Shown here: piece by piece, positions 7,451-18,884 of the stretch
Numbering within the stretch: position 1 is the first letter of the stretch
How the letters are laid out: each line of letters starts with the position of its first letter
DNA from: an uncultured Ruminococcus sp.
Lineage (GTDB): Bacteria; Bacillota; Clostridia; Oscillospirales; Ruminococcaceae
Direction: 5' to 3'
DNA: 40,261 nucleotides
Assembly: GCA_902780505.1 (NCBI GenBank)
Contig: CACZFN010000020.1
Coordinates: 1 to 40,261, forward strand
Position numbers and translations under genes: made by a program
The notes under the pieces: generated by a model
Databases searched by the model: none
What the model was told of the DNA's origin: nothing
What the model saw: the letters and a program-made list of their open reading frames with translations, nothing else

Positions 7451-9832
7451 TTATGCCCCTCCCTCTATCGCTTTCATTATCTCGTCATCAAGTGCTCTGC
7501 CAAAGATAAACAGCCCCTCATCGACAGCTTTCTTGTCAAGGATACTTTCATTTTCCATATCGTAAAGCTCTGCCACGGCTGCGGCGGTGTGCTGTATCTC
7601 TCGCGGTGTGAACGCCGCAAATGCAAGCCTGAGCGATGGCAGTATCTCCATAAAATCATCACTGTCCATATTTGTTATCAGCTTGTCTGTCATACGCAGG
7701 AAATCATTATCCGAAAAAACAATGTCCCTTGCCGCTGTAAACAATCCCCTCAGATAATCAGCACCCTGCTTTTTAACACTCAGAGCACCGTTTAAATACC
7801 CCTGCATGGCAAGCTCTGCATTATGCTGATATTTTGCATCAAACGCATATAAAAGCCCCATAGCACACCCATATACCGCGGGGTGCTTTTTCCCGGCGCT
7901 TGTAAGCGTTATAAGTGAATTAAACAGCTCGTCACGCCTGCTTGTCAGTATCCCGCCTGTCAGGTCATACATCTGCCGCATTATTCTTATCACACCGTCT
8001 GCCTGTTCGTCGGGTATATCCGAAAGTGTCGGCAGTGCTGATATAAGCTTTGAAAATGCCGTGTTTATCTGTGAAACTATGTTTACACCCTGATACCGGT
8101 AAATGCCTTGCAGGTCATAAAGCATCTGAAAATAATAAAGCGCCGTTCCTACTGAAAAAAAATCCCCGTCCGAAGCAAGAATATTTGTCACAAGCGACAG
8201 GTCATCATCAACGCTTATCCCCATAAGGAAGCAGTCAACAGTTATCACAGCCGCACTTTCCGCACGCCGTTCACCAAGAAGGCGCTTTGCGGCAAGGTTT
8301 ATGCAGGCTTCTTCTATCGTAAAGCCGTCAGTCGTGTGGTCTATAAGTGCCGAATCCACAGCGGGGCTGCGCCTGTATTTCCATATTTCCCTCACACGGT
8401 TCCTGTCACGCCCGCTTGTCAGGTCAGGGCCTTTGAGCCTTTTTGCAAATCCTGTTTCAAGGAACTTCATTCTGTGCATAAACCGGCTAAGCGGCAGGCC
8501 TTTCTTTGTTGTGAAAAGTGCTGCATCCACTTCCTGCGGTACTGCCGTGTCGGCCCGAAGCCCAAGGGCTGTACACTGCGCTTCAAAATCGGCTATAAGC
8601 GGCGGCGTGTGCGAACTGTCGCCTATGTGCCCCACGCCGTCACCCGTAAGCAGCTTTGAAACAAGCTCAACCGGCACAGACGACGAAAGGTTTTTCTCGC
8701 CCTTTATAAACGTGCTCGTTACCGCATCAAAAAGCTCGTACAGCCCGCTTTCACGTATTCCGCGCAGTGCCGCAAGCCCGCCTTTCATGGTTTCGGCGGC
8801 TGTGACATCAGCAATTGATACAGCTATGTCCCTTTCTTTGCACGCCTTTGCGCCTTTTATAAGAAATTCAAGTGTCAGGTCATCGTATACCCCGTCGGGT
8901 TCAGCGCTTTCTTCAAGCTTTCTGTAAACACTGTCGTAAAAAAACGGCGCGCGCATACCTGACGAATACCCCTTCATGGCATCAGCCGCTTCATACGAAT
9001 ATGCCGCAGGGAAGCACCCCGTACAGTCGGCCGGTACAATGTGAAGCTTCTTCTTTTTAAACTCTCCCCCGCGCTTCAGCCTTTCGTACAGCCCGTATGA
9101 ATGAAACCCGCCTGTCACAACAAGTACCTTTTTATGTACTTTTAAAGCTTCGCTTATATTTGCCGCCATGTATTCCTCACGGGCAAGGGTGGCATCAGCT
9201 GTCATTTCCTCTGTGCTTGTCTGCCTGCGTGAAATAAGACAGTATGTATGCAGGGCAGCAAGAAACTCCTCGTCACTTTCAAAAAGCCCCGATATCTCAA
9301 AATACTTTTCCCAGAATTCATCAAAATCCCTGATACCCGTTTTATCACACAGCGCCTTGTAAAAATCCCCCTTAGCAAGCTTTGTATCATCAGCGATAGT
9401 CCGCTTTTCATTTTCGAGCAGTCCCCTGCCCTTAGCCGTGTTTATAAGGATCTCACTGTAAGGCAGGTCAATAAACTCAGCCTTGATCCCAAGTTCCTTT
9501 GCGGCTTTTATGGCATTATATTCGGGCGAAGAATACAAAAACGGGTAATAGCATTTGTAGTCTTGCGCATCATCAGAAATATACTTTTTCTTGTCCTTGT
9601 AATAGTAGTATATCGCCGCGGGCAGACTTGTGCGTTCATCTGTCAGCACCGGTATAAGGTCATTTGCGTTTTCAGGGCCTTCGATAAGTATTATCTCAGG
9701 TCTGTAGCGCTTTATCACGCTTTTCAGGTGGTAAGAGCATACAGGGCTGTGGTGCCTTACAGGAAAAAGAAAAAACGGGGCATCAAAATCTATTATCTCA
9801 GAAGCTTCGACGCCGATACGTACTCTTTCCAA
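7451..9832 (-). CDS. DUF5682 protein, ChaN/EreA-like motifs (YehM-like)
   Basis: A protein of 793 residues. The N-terminal 250 residues carry FPVRHHSP (23-30), EGPENAND (51-58), an AREEYMAANI segment (217-226) and GGFHSYGL (241-248). This spacing of His/Glu motifs resembles the ChaN/erythromycin-esterase/TraB-like hydrolase superfamily (family knowledge); enzymatic activity is inferred. The remaining ~540 residues are helical with no recognised motif. The start is a TTG inside the end of the MoxR gene (40-base overlap), chosen because GGGGGAGGGTGAG lies just upstream and no ATG precedes the conserved region. Translation is probably coupled to the ATPase gene. Confidence 0.85.
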   Translation of the reverse strand: MERVRIGVEASEIIDFDAPFFLFPVRHHSPVCSYHLKSVIKRYRPEIILIEGPENANDLIPVLTDERTSLPAAIYYYYKDKKKYISDDAQDYKCYYPFLYSSPEYNAIKAAKELGIKAEFIDLPYSEILINTAKGRGLLENEKRTIADDTKLAKGDFYKALCDKTGIRDFDEFWEKYFEISGLFESDEEFLAALHTYCLISRRQTSTEEMTADATLAREEYMAANISEALKVHKKVLVVTGGFHSYGLYERLKRGGEFKKKKLHIVPADCTGCFPAAYSYEAADAMKGYSSGMRAPFFYDSVYRKLEESAEPDGVYDDLTLEFLIKGAKACKERDIAVSIADVTAAETMKGGLAALRGIRESGLYELFDAVTSTFIKGEKNLSSSVPVELVSKLLTGDGVGHIGDSSHTPPLIADFEAQCTALGLRADTAVPQEVDAALFTTKKGLPLSRFMHRMKFLETGFAKRLKGPDLTSGRDRNRVREIWKYRRSPAVDSALIDHTTDGFTIEEACINLAAKRLLGERRAESAAVITVDCFLMGISVDDDLSLVTNILASDGDFFSVGTALYYFQMLYDLQGIYRYQGVNIVSQINTAFSKLISALPTLSDIPDEQADGVIRIMRQMYDLTGGILTSRRDELFNSLITLTSAGKKHPAVYGCAMGLLYAFDAKYQHNAELAMQGYLNGALSVKKQGADYLRGLFTAARDIVFSDNDFLRMTDKLITNMDSDDFMEILPSLRLAFAAFTPREIQHTAAAVAELYDMENESILDKKAVDEGLFIFGRALDDEIMKAIEGGA

Positions 9833-10893
9833 AGCTCACCCTCCCCCGTCTTTTCCTTTGATACTGTCTTGAAATATCCCTTTAGCTTTTCAAGGTCATC
9901 TTTGCTTTCCTTGCATACTGCACCGAGCAGGCTCTGTGCTAAAACGGATAAGTCTATCCTCCTCTGCCCATAGTACCATGCATGGCTCAGTGCCTGAAAA
10001 TAGACCGAAACCGCTTCTGCTGTGCTCATGACGGCGGCGGGCTTTTCAACTATCGTGCCGTTTGCCGTCCTGCCCTCACGAAGTTCGTGGTATGTCACCG
10101 CAAGAAGCTCCGCCACATCGGTATCTACAGGCATATCTATGTGCCCCGACTTTGCAAGGTCCTCAGCTTCGTGTATTATGATCTCCTTTTCAAGCCTTAC
10201 GTCCTTTACAGGCTCAACAGTTTCAAAATTAAAACGCCGCTTCAAAGCCCCCGACATTTCATTTACGCCCTTGTCACGGGTGTTTGCGGTCCCTATTATA
10301 TTGAACCCCGGGCGTGCGAGCACAAGCCCGTCATCACCAAGTTCCGGTATGCTGAGTATCTGGTCAGACATTACCGAAATAAGACTGTCCTGTATCTCGG
10401 CAGGGGTACGGGTTATTTCCTCAAACCTTGCAAATATCCCCTTTTCCATGCCTATAAGCAGCGGTGACGGCACAAGCGCTTCCCGACACGGCCCCTTTGA
10501 AAGCAAAAGTGCATAGTTCCAGCTGTATTTTATCATATCCTCGGTTGTGCCCGCAGTTCCCTGAACTGTATTTGTCGAACACCCGCAGCACGCCGCCGAA
10601 AGCAGCTCGGAAAGCATAGTCTTGGCTGTGCCCGGCTCGCCCACAAGCATAAGCCCTCTGCTGCCCGCAAGGGTGATTATGGCACGCTCGACAAGTGCAT
10701 CATTGCCATAGAATTTCCGCTTTATAGTTACGCTTCCGTCTTTTGTCCTGACTTCTCCGCCTAAGATAAACTTCCTTACCGCAGGCGGCGAAAGCTGCCA
10801 GTTTTCCGGCTTTCTCCCGTCATCAGTGACCTTCAGCAGTTCAAGTTCATCTGCATATCTTTTTTCAACAGGCGGCTTAATGTAATTTTCCAT
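9793..10893 (-). CDS. MoxR-family AAA+ ATPase (YehL-like)
   Basis: A protein of 366 residues with the AAA+ core: Walker A GEPGTAKT (85-92), Walker B-like FARFEEI (154-160), sensor 1 in IIGTANTRDKG (N204), and arginine-finger region ALKRRF (216-221). The helix-2 insert and short C-terminal lid fit the MoxR branch, which remodels partners or drives metal insertion together with VWA proteins. It is the first gene of the operon, with AAGGAG before its ATG and a strong promoter about 40 bases further up. Its last 40 bases overlap the DUF5682 gene. In E. coli the counterpart is YehL. Confidence 0.93.
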   Translation of the reverse strand: MENYIKPPVEKRYADELELLKVTDDGRKPENWQLSPPAVRKFILGGEVRTKDGSVTIKRKFYGNDALVERAIITLAGSRGLMLVGEPGTAKTMLSELLSAACCGCSTNTVQGTAGTTEDMIKYSWNYALLLSKGPCREALVPSPLLIGMEKGIFARFEEITRTPAEIQDSLISVMSDQILSIPELGDDGLVLARPGFNIIGTANTRDKGVNEMSGALKRRFNFETVEPVKDVRLEKEIIIHEAEDLAKSGHIDMPVDTDVAELLAVTYHELREGRTANGTIVEKPAAVMSTAEAVSVYFQALSHAWYYGQRRIDLSVLAQSLLGAVCKESKDDLEKLKGYFKTVSKEKTGEGELWKEYVSASKLLR

Positions 10894-10932
10894 AGTTTTT
10901 TCTCCTTAAATATGAAATTTCTGTTACTTTTT

Positions 10933-10961
10933 ATTATAGCATATAGTGTTATATTTTGCAA
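10933..10961 (-). promoter_or_regulatory. Promoter of the MoxR/VWA operon
   Basis: On the minus strand, -35 TTGCAA (10956-10961) and -10 TATAAT (10933-10938) are 17 bases apart, 40 bases upstream of the MoxR ATG. A second weaker candidate with an extended -10 (TGTTATAAT, hexamer at 11012-11017) lies further up. A perfect palindrome CAATGCATTG sits at 10984-10993 and could be an operator (inference). Confidence 0.8.
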
Positions 10962-11056
10962 GAGCAAAACGCCTTTCATTGCACAATGCATTGAAATCTT
11001 GTCCTGCCACTATTATAACATACTATCCTGTACTTGTGTGTAACAATTTTTGTACA

Positions 11057-11089
11057 CAAAAAAGCCGAGGACACTTCTGCCCTCGGCTT
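11057..11089 (-). terminator. Intrinsic terminator of GGDEF-EAL gene
   Basis: Stem AGCCGAGG/CCTCGGCT (11063-11070 with 11081-11088) followed on the minus strand by TTTTTTGTG. It starts four bases after the stop codon of the GGDEF-EAL gene and separates it from the MoxR operon. Confidence 0.9.
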
Positions 11090-11092
11090 AAA

Positions 11093-13270
11093 TCATTTCA
11101 TATAAGCTTCGTTTATCCTTAACTCGCCTTTGTAGATGCGCTCTCTCAATTCGTCAATAGGTACAGGCTTTGAAAACAGATACCCCTGCGCCCTTTCGCA
11201 GCCGATGGATCTGAGAAATTCAAACTGCTCCGTATCCTCTACGCCCTCGGTAAGTGATAACATATCAAGCTGCCTTGTAAGGTCAACAATGTTATTCAGT
11301 ATCGGCTTTGACTTGTCATTGTTTGAAAAATCGGAAAGGAATTTCATATCTATCTTCAGCACATCAAAATGATAATCCTTCAGTACATTAAGTGATGAAT
11401 ACCCGCTGCCGAAATCGTCAAGCCACACCTTGTAGCCAGATTGCTCAAGCACACGCATGGCATTTTTAAGGTAGTCCTGCTGATCTGTCAGTGCGCTTTC
11501 GGTTATCTCGACATCAATGTAATCCTGCGGCGTGCCGTATTCTGATGCATACCCTTTAAGTTCGGACACAATGTCACACAGCTCAAAGTCGAGCCGTGAA
11601 AAGTTTATCGACACAGGTGCAAACGGCAGGTGATTATCAGCCGCACGCCTGTACTCACGGCATACCTCCCTTATGATACAGCAGTCAAGCTTGTGTATCT
11701 GCCTGTATTCTTCAAGCACCTCGATAAATGCCCCCGGCGGCAGCAGCCCGTATATCGGATCCTGCCACCTTGCAAGCGCTTCAAGCCCGACGATAGTTTT
11801 ATCCTTTGTAGACACGATAGGCTGATAGAATACCCTGATATAGCCGTTTTCTACAGCGTTGTCTATATTGTTTACGATATACTGCTTTAACCTGAACTTT
11901 TCTTCAAGCGCCTTATCGTAAAGCCTGTAATTCAGTTCGTAATGCTTCTTTATGCTGTTGCAGGCAAACCTTGCCCTGTCGCAGGCAAGTGACGGATCGG
12001 ATTCATTGTCTGCGGGGCGGTATGCACCGCATTTGAGCTCTAAGTGTACTTCACGCTCAAAGTTGTGTATCTTTTCACACATATCCGCGATTATCTCAGC
12101 ACTGCCCTCGTACTTTGTAAGCACAACAAAATGGTCATCAGAAAACCTTGAAACAAGTGAACCCTTAAAGCGTTCATCTATCATTCCCGCGACACTTTTA
12201 AGCAGGCTGTTGCCCTCGTGGAAGCCGTACTTTTCGTTGTAATACTTAAAATTGATTATATCAAAGAATAAAAATACTATGTTTTTTCTGTCCGTCGTGA
12301 CATATCCCATAAGTTTGTCTGCTTCGCTTCTGAAATATACCATATTGTGTATGCCCGTAAGTTCGTCCTCAACAGATATCTTTGACAGATATGAATTGAC
12401 CTGTTCAAGATCCTCATCTTTGATCGCCTGCGATTTGGTCTTGTTGTAGTTTGAAATGCAGAACATAAGCGTTGAAAGCCACATGGTAAAGCCGTTTATC
12501 TTTATGCCGTCGCCAAGGCCTGTTTTTACCGTTGAAAAGTCTATAACGCCCTTGAAGCTGCCAACCGTGTTTAAGTCTATCATTCCGTTTATCTTGTAAT
12601 AAAACAAAAGGTAAGACGCCGTAAGCACCAAAAACCCCATATAAGGCCGCCATACAAGCAGACATATAACAAAAAGCTCCATAGTAAGAAAGGTAAGTAT
12701 CTGCCCGCCCGTGTAAAAGCTGTTTGCAGATATTATAATGCCGAAGTTTATACACTCAAACGAGAATATATACATCACACTCAGACTTTCCCACTTTTTA
12801 TCCTCGCCGTTTGTCAAAAGAAGCACCGAAAAGACAATCATTGAAACTGCCGCAAGCATAAGTATTATGTAGTTCTGAAGATCGGAAAATGTCTTTGTCT
12901 GCGGCGAATACTCTTTAAGCATCTTCACTTCAAACAGGCAGACCGCTGCCGACATTATTATGACGGCAATTGCGGCAAAGCGGCACTTTCTGTGGTCATA
13001 CAAAGCCCTTACCGCAAAAAGCAGCATAAGTATACCGGAACTGAGCAGAAGAAAATAGTTTGAATAGTATTTTTCCGTCAGGTGCCAAAACTGCGCCTGT
13101 AAATTTCCTTCGATGATAGTCCTTGTCATTCTGATTATCATCCATAGTTCCAATACTATAACAACGACTGACATATAAATGCTCGCACGCATATTTGTTT
13201 TGTAAAAATACTCTCTTACATAATCGCTCTGCTTGTCAAGACCAAGCCAGCTTTTTAAACGTGTTCCCAT
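11093..13270 (-). CDS. Membrane GGDEF-EAL protein, probable c-di-GMP phosphodiesterase
   Basis: A protein of 725 residues. The N-terminal ~290 residues contain about seven or eight hydrophobic segments forming a membrane sensor. A GGDEF-type domain follows, but its signature is SDDHF (377-381), lacking both glycines, so cyclase activity is unlikely. The EAL domain keeps E497-A-L, SINFSRLDF, VEITES, D618-D619-FGSGYSS, LKIDMKF, TEGVE and AQGYLF, the full metal and catalytic set, so it should degrade c-di-GMP. The start is placed at the ATG at 13270, preceded by AAGGGGGTGAGG; an upstream in-frame ATG overlaps the promoter. It is monocistronic and divergent from the aldo/keto reductase operon. 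The degenerate GGDEF may bind GTP as an allosteric site (known for other hybrids, inferred here). Confidence 0.9.
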   Translation of the reverse strand: MGTRLKSWLGLDKQSDYVREYFYKTNMRASIYMSVVVIVLELWMIIRMTRTIIEGNLQAQFWHLTEKYYSNYFLLLSSGILMLLFAVRALYDHRKCRFAAIAVIIMSAAVCLFEVKMLKEYSPQTKTFSDLQNYIILMLAAVSMIVFSVLLLTNGEDKKWESLSVMYIFSFECINFGIIISANSFYTGGQILTFLTMELFVICLLVWRPYMGFLVLTASYLLFYYKINGMIDLNTVGSFKGVIDFSTVKTGLGDGIKINGFTMWLSTLMFCISNYNKTKSQAIKDEDLEQVNSYLSKISVEDELTGIHNMVYFRSEADKLMGYVTTDRKNIVFLFFDIINFKYYNEKYGFHEGNSLLKSVAGMIDERFKGSLVSRFSDDHFVVLTKYEGSAEIIADMCEKIHNFEREVHLELKCGAYRPADNESDPSLACDRARFACNSIKKHYELNYRLYDKALEEKFRLKQYIVNNIDNAVENGYIRVFYQPIVSTKDKTIVGLEALARWQDPIYGLLPPGAFIEVLEEYRQIHKLDCCIIREVCREYRRAADNHLPFAPVSINFSRLDFELCDIVSELKGYASEYGTPQDYIDVEITESALTDQQDYLKNAMRVLEQSGYKVWLDDFGSGYSSLNVLKDYHFDVLKIDMKFLSDFSNNDKSKPILNNIVDLTRQLDMLSLTEGVEDTEQFEFLRSIGCERAQGYLFSKPVPIDELRERIYKGELRINEAYMK

Positions 13271-13307
13271 TTGCCTCACCCCCTTGCAGTTATGACTGTT
13301 CATAATA

Positions 13308-13336
13308 ATTATACGACAAATGCATAAAAATGTCAA
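13308..13336 (-). promoter_or_regulatory. Promoter of GGDEF-EAL gene
   Basis: Minus strand: -35 TTGACA (13331-13336), 17-base spacer, -10 TATAAT (13308-13313); both hexamers match consensus. The ATG is 37 bases downstream. Confidence 0.88.
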
Positions 13337-13376
13337 CAATTTATTTTAAAAGTATACAAAATATTATGATATGTTA

Positions 13377-13405
13377 TTGACATTTTGGACGATTTGTACT
13401 ATAAT
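13377..13405 (+). promoter_or_regulatory. Promoter of aldo/keto reductase operon
   Basis: -35 TTGACA (13377-13382), 17-base spacer and -10 TATAAT (13400-13405), a full consensus match, 34 bases before the ATG. It is divergent from, and about 40 bases away from, the GGDEF-EAL promoter. Confidence 0.9.
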
Positions 13406-13439
13406 ACACTAAATACATTTTTGAAAGTGAAGTGATACT

Positions 13440-14546
13440 ATGGACAGGATAAAAAAGAAACTCGGCTTTGGCTGTATGCGCCTGCCAATGAAGGACGGCT
13501 CAGTCGATAAAGAGCAGTTTTGCAAAATGGCTGACAGGTTTATTGAGGAGGGTTTCAATTACTTTGATACAGCCCACGGCTATATAGGCGGGCAGAGTGA
13601 AACAGCTATCCGCGACTGCGTGACATCAAGGTACACGAGGGATAAATTCCTGCTCACCAATAAGCTTACCGACAGCTATTTCGATAAGGAGGAAGATATC
13701 CGCCCGTTCTTTGAAAACCAGCTCAGATGGTGCGGAGTGGATTATTCTGATTTCTACCTCATGCACGCACAGAACGCGGGCAACTATGAAAAGTTCAGGC
13801 GGTGCAGGGCATACGAAACTGCATTTGAACTTAAAAAAGAAGGCAGGATACGTCATGTCGGCATATCATTTCACGATACCGCACAGACGCTTGAAAGAAT
13901 ACTTACCGATTACCCCGGCATCGAGATAGTTCAGATACAGTTCAACTATCTTGACTATGACGATCCCGCTGTACAGAGCAGGCTTTGCTATGATGTCTGT
14001 CGTAAATTCGGCAAGAAGATACTTATAATGGAGCCTGTAAAAGGCGGCAACCTTGTAAGAATGCCGGAGGAAGCAAAAAAAGTCCTTGAAGACCTCGGCG
14101 GCGGCAGTGCTGCAAGCTACGCTATAAGGTTCGCGGCAGGGTTTGATGATATAGTTTCAGTCCTTTCGGGTATGTCCGATATCAGTCAGCTTGAAGACAA
14201 TATCGGCTATATGAAGGATTTCAGACCGCTTGATGATAAAGAGCGTGCTGCCGTTTCAAAAGTCGTCAGCATATTAAGGGGCAAGAACCTTATTCCCTGC
14301 ACCGCCTGCCGCTACTGTACAGACGGCTGCCCGAAAAAGATATCCATTCCCGACCTGTTCTCCTGTATGAACACCAAAAAGCTTACAGGCGACTGGAACC
14401 CGAACTTCTACTATGAAGAAGTATACACCAAAAACGGCGGCAGGGCGGGCGACTGCATAAAATGCGGCAAATGCGAAAAGATATGCCCGCAGCATTTGAA
14501 GATCAGGGAACTGCTCGAAGAAGTATCCCGTGAGTTTGATAAATAA
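13440..14546 (+). CDS. Aldo/keto reductase with C-terminal 4Fe-4S clusters
   Basis: A protein of 368 residues. The N-terminal ~270 residues form an aldo/keto reductase barrel with the catalytic tetrad D43, Y48, K75 and H109 (FDTAHGY, LLTNKL, YLMHA). The C-terminal ~90 residues carry two ferredoxin-like clusters, CTACRYCTDGCP and CIKCGKCEKICP, each with four Cys. Such fusions are common in anaerobic Bacillota and are thought to pass electrons to or from ferredoxin; the physiological substrate is unknown. It is the first gene of an operon with the ECF S component (15-base gap) and DUF1893. The ribosome binding site is weak (GAAAGTGAAG). Confidence 0.92.
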   Translation: MDRIKKKLGFGCMRLPMKDGSVDKEQFCKMADRFIEEGFNYFDTAHGYIGGQSETAIRDCVTSRYTRDKFLLTNKLTDSYFDKEEDIRPFFENQLRWCGVDYSDFYLMHAQNAGNYEKFRRCRAYETAFELKKEGRIRHVGISFHDTAQTLERILTDYPGIEIVQIQFNYLDYDDPAVQSRLCYDVCRKFGKKILIMEPVKGGNLVRMPEEAKKVLEDLGGGSAASYAIRFAAGFDDIVSVLSGMSDISQLEDNIGYMKDFRPLDDKERAAVSKVVSILRGKNLIPCTACRYCTDGCPKKISIPDLFSCMNTKKLTGDWNPNFYYEEVYTKNGGRAGDCIKCGKCEKICPQHLKIRELLEEVSREFDK

Positions 14547-14561
14547 AAAGGAGAACACACA

Positions 14562-15149
14562 ATGCTTGATACAATACTGACACAAAGAAATGTCAACGTA
14601 AACATGAAAATAACAGGCAAGGCGCTTGTCACCCTTGCGGTCACAGCTATGGCAGTGATCCTGCCACAGCTTGTTCATATGGCGCTCGGTCAGCCGGGCG
14701 GCGTAAAATGGCTGCCTATGTATCTGCCCGTTCTTGTCGGCGGGTGCCTTTTAGGTACAGGGTGGGGCTTTGCGGCGGGGCTTCTTTCACCGCTTGCAAG
14801 CTTTTTTGTGACATCAGCCCTCGGGCTTGATCCCATGCCCGCCGCCGCAAGGCTCCCGTTTATGATGGCTGAACTTGCTGTATTCGCTGTAGTTTCAGGA
14901 CTTTTCTCAAAAAAGATAGCCAAAAACAGCCTTTGGGCATTTCTGGCAGTTATCTCGGCACAGACAGCAGGCAGGGGAATATTCCTCGCGTCAGTTGCAC
15001 TTTTTGGCAAGGGCACGCCTTTTACTGTACCTATGATATGGGGGCAGATAAAGACAGGCTTTACAGGCCTTGCACTTCAGGCAGTGCTTGCACCGGTCAT
15101 CATCATAGCACTTAAAAAGTGCCTGATAAAGGGCGAGAACAATGACTGA
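14562..15149 (+). CDS. ECF transporter S component
   Basis: A 195-residue membrane protein with about five to six hydrophobic helices, rich in Gly and Ala (LPVLVGGCLLGTGWGFAAGL, then LPFMMAELAVFAVVSGLF). The size and layout match the substrate-binding S subunits of energy-coupling-factor importers, which use a shared EcfAAT module encoded elsewhere. The substrate cannot be read from the sequence. AAGGAG precedes the ATG. Its stop overlaps the start of the DUF1893 gene by 8 bases, so translation is coupled, and all three genes of the operon probably serve one compound. Confidence 0.82.
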   Translation: MLDTILTQRNVNVNMKITGKALVTLAVTAMAVILPQLVHMALGQPGGVKWLPMYLPVLVGGCLLGTGWGFAAGLLSPLASFFVTSALGLDPMPAAARLPFMMAELAVFAVVSGLFSKKIAKNSLWAFLAVISAQTAGRGIFLASVALFGKGTPFTVPMIWGQIKTGFTGLALQAVLAPVIIIALKKCLIKGENND

Positions 15150-15567
15150 CCTTGAAAAAGCGATCATTGCCCTTGACGGACACTCCGTCGCGCTGTGCAA
15201 AGGCGATAAGCTTATAATACGTGACGGCCGCGGGATATCCCCCCTTATTGAACTTATCGAAAGCGGTGAAGACTTTTCGGGCTTCGCTGCTGCCGATCTT
15301 ATAATCGGCAAGGCTGCTGCAATGCTCTTTTATAAACTCGGCGTGCGTGAGGTCTATGGCAAGGTGATGTCACGGCAGGGGGCAGCGTTTTTAAGCGTGC
15401 ATGATATCCCAAAAAGCTGCGGTGAACTTTGTGAGAATATAATAAACCGCAAAGGCGATGATATCTGCCCTATGGAAAAGACCGTTGCCGGTATAAACGA
15501 TCCCGATGCCGCCCTTGCCGCTTTGAAAAACAAGCTTAACGAACTAAAAGCAGGCAGCAGGCCATAA
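15142..15567 (+). CDS. DUF1893 protein, cytidine-deaminase-like fold
   Basis: A protein of 141 residues matching DUF1893: LEKAIIALDGHSVALCKGD at the start, GRGISPLIELI, GFAAADLIIGKAAAML and a C-terminal CPMEKTV. The family (Thermotoga TM1506 is a structural member) has a cytidine-deaminase-like fold but lacks the usual zinc-binding HAE/PCxxC set; none is visible here. Function is unknown. It overlaps the ECF S component by 8 bases and closes the operon, before a strong terminator. The pairing suggests a role in handling the imported compound (inference). Confidence 0.85.
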   Translation: MTDLEKAIIALDGHSVALCKGDKLIIRDGRGISPLIELIESGEDFSGFAAADLIIGKAAAMLFYKLGVREVYGKVMSRQGAAFLSVHDIPKSCGELCENIINRKGDDICPMEKTVAGINDPDAALAALKNKLNELKAGSRP

Positions 15568-15573
15568 TAAAAC

Positions 15574-15620
15574 AGCAGCGGATAGTTTTTGTAAAAAATT
15601 ATCCGCTGCTTTTGTCTTTT
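15574..15620 (+). terminator. Intrinsic terminator after DUF1893
   Basis: An 11-bp stem AGCAGCGGATA/TATCCGCTGCT (15574-15584 with 15600-15610) has an A/T loop that can extend pairing and is followed by TTTGTCTTTTATTT. Confidence 0.93.
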
Positions 15621-15621
15621 A

Positions 15622-15650
15622 TTTACAAATTGCCGCACTTGTGGTATAAT
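15622..15650 (+). promoter_or_regulatory. Promoter of lacZ
   Basis: -35 TTTACA (15622-15627), 17-base spacer, -10 TATAAT (15645-15650). The ribosome binding site AGGAGG is at 15669-15674. No obvious operator or catabolite-response site was seen, and the leader is only about 25 bases. Confidence 0.85.
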
Positions 15651-15654
15651 ATAA

Positions 15655-18694
<3,040 letters not shown>

Positions 18695-18696
<2 letters not shown>

Positions 18697-18796
18697 CTAC
18701 TGCTAAAGCGGTGGTTTGCTATGCAGATATAAGAAATGGCCGGTACCGGCTTGCCCCATCAGGGGGACCGAAAGTCTGGCACGGCATTGCTGCATA
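18695..18796 (+). other. Compact structured element after lacZ (possible RNA or insertion-sequence end)
   Basis: Just after the lacZ stop there is a chain of inverted repeats: AACTACTGC-TAAA-GCGGTGGTT (18695-18716, two G-U pairs as RNA), then a long-range pair TATGCAG (18720-18726) with CTGCATA (18790-18796). Inside that pair are GCCGGTACCGGC, GCCCC-ATCA-GGGG and GACCGAAAGTC. The layout of small hairpins closed by an outer stem resembles a folded RNA or an IS200/IS605-type end. I do not recognise the family. Confidence 0.5.
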
Positions 18797-18850
18797 AAAA
18801 TAAAAAGCCACAGCACTTCCGGTTTTATATCAGAAGTGCTGTGGCTTAAT
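18797..18850 (-). terminator. Terminator of nucleoside deaminase gene
   Basis: A 15-bp stem (18805-18819 with 18833-18847, AAGCCACAGCACTTC and its complement) is followed on the minus strand by TTTTTATTTTTA. It lies 38 bases after the deaminase stop codon. It may also stop lacZ transcripts coming the other way, though the plus-strand tail is poor in T. Confidence 0.88.
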
Positions 18851-18884
18851 GCTTCTATTGAAGTGCGGGATCATGACGGGCCTC

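Noticed and set aside
13271-13376. c-di-GMP riboswitch upstream of the GGDEF-EAL gene
   Set aside because: The leader is only about 35 bases and lacks the conserved riboswitch core.
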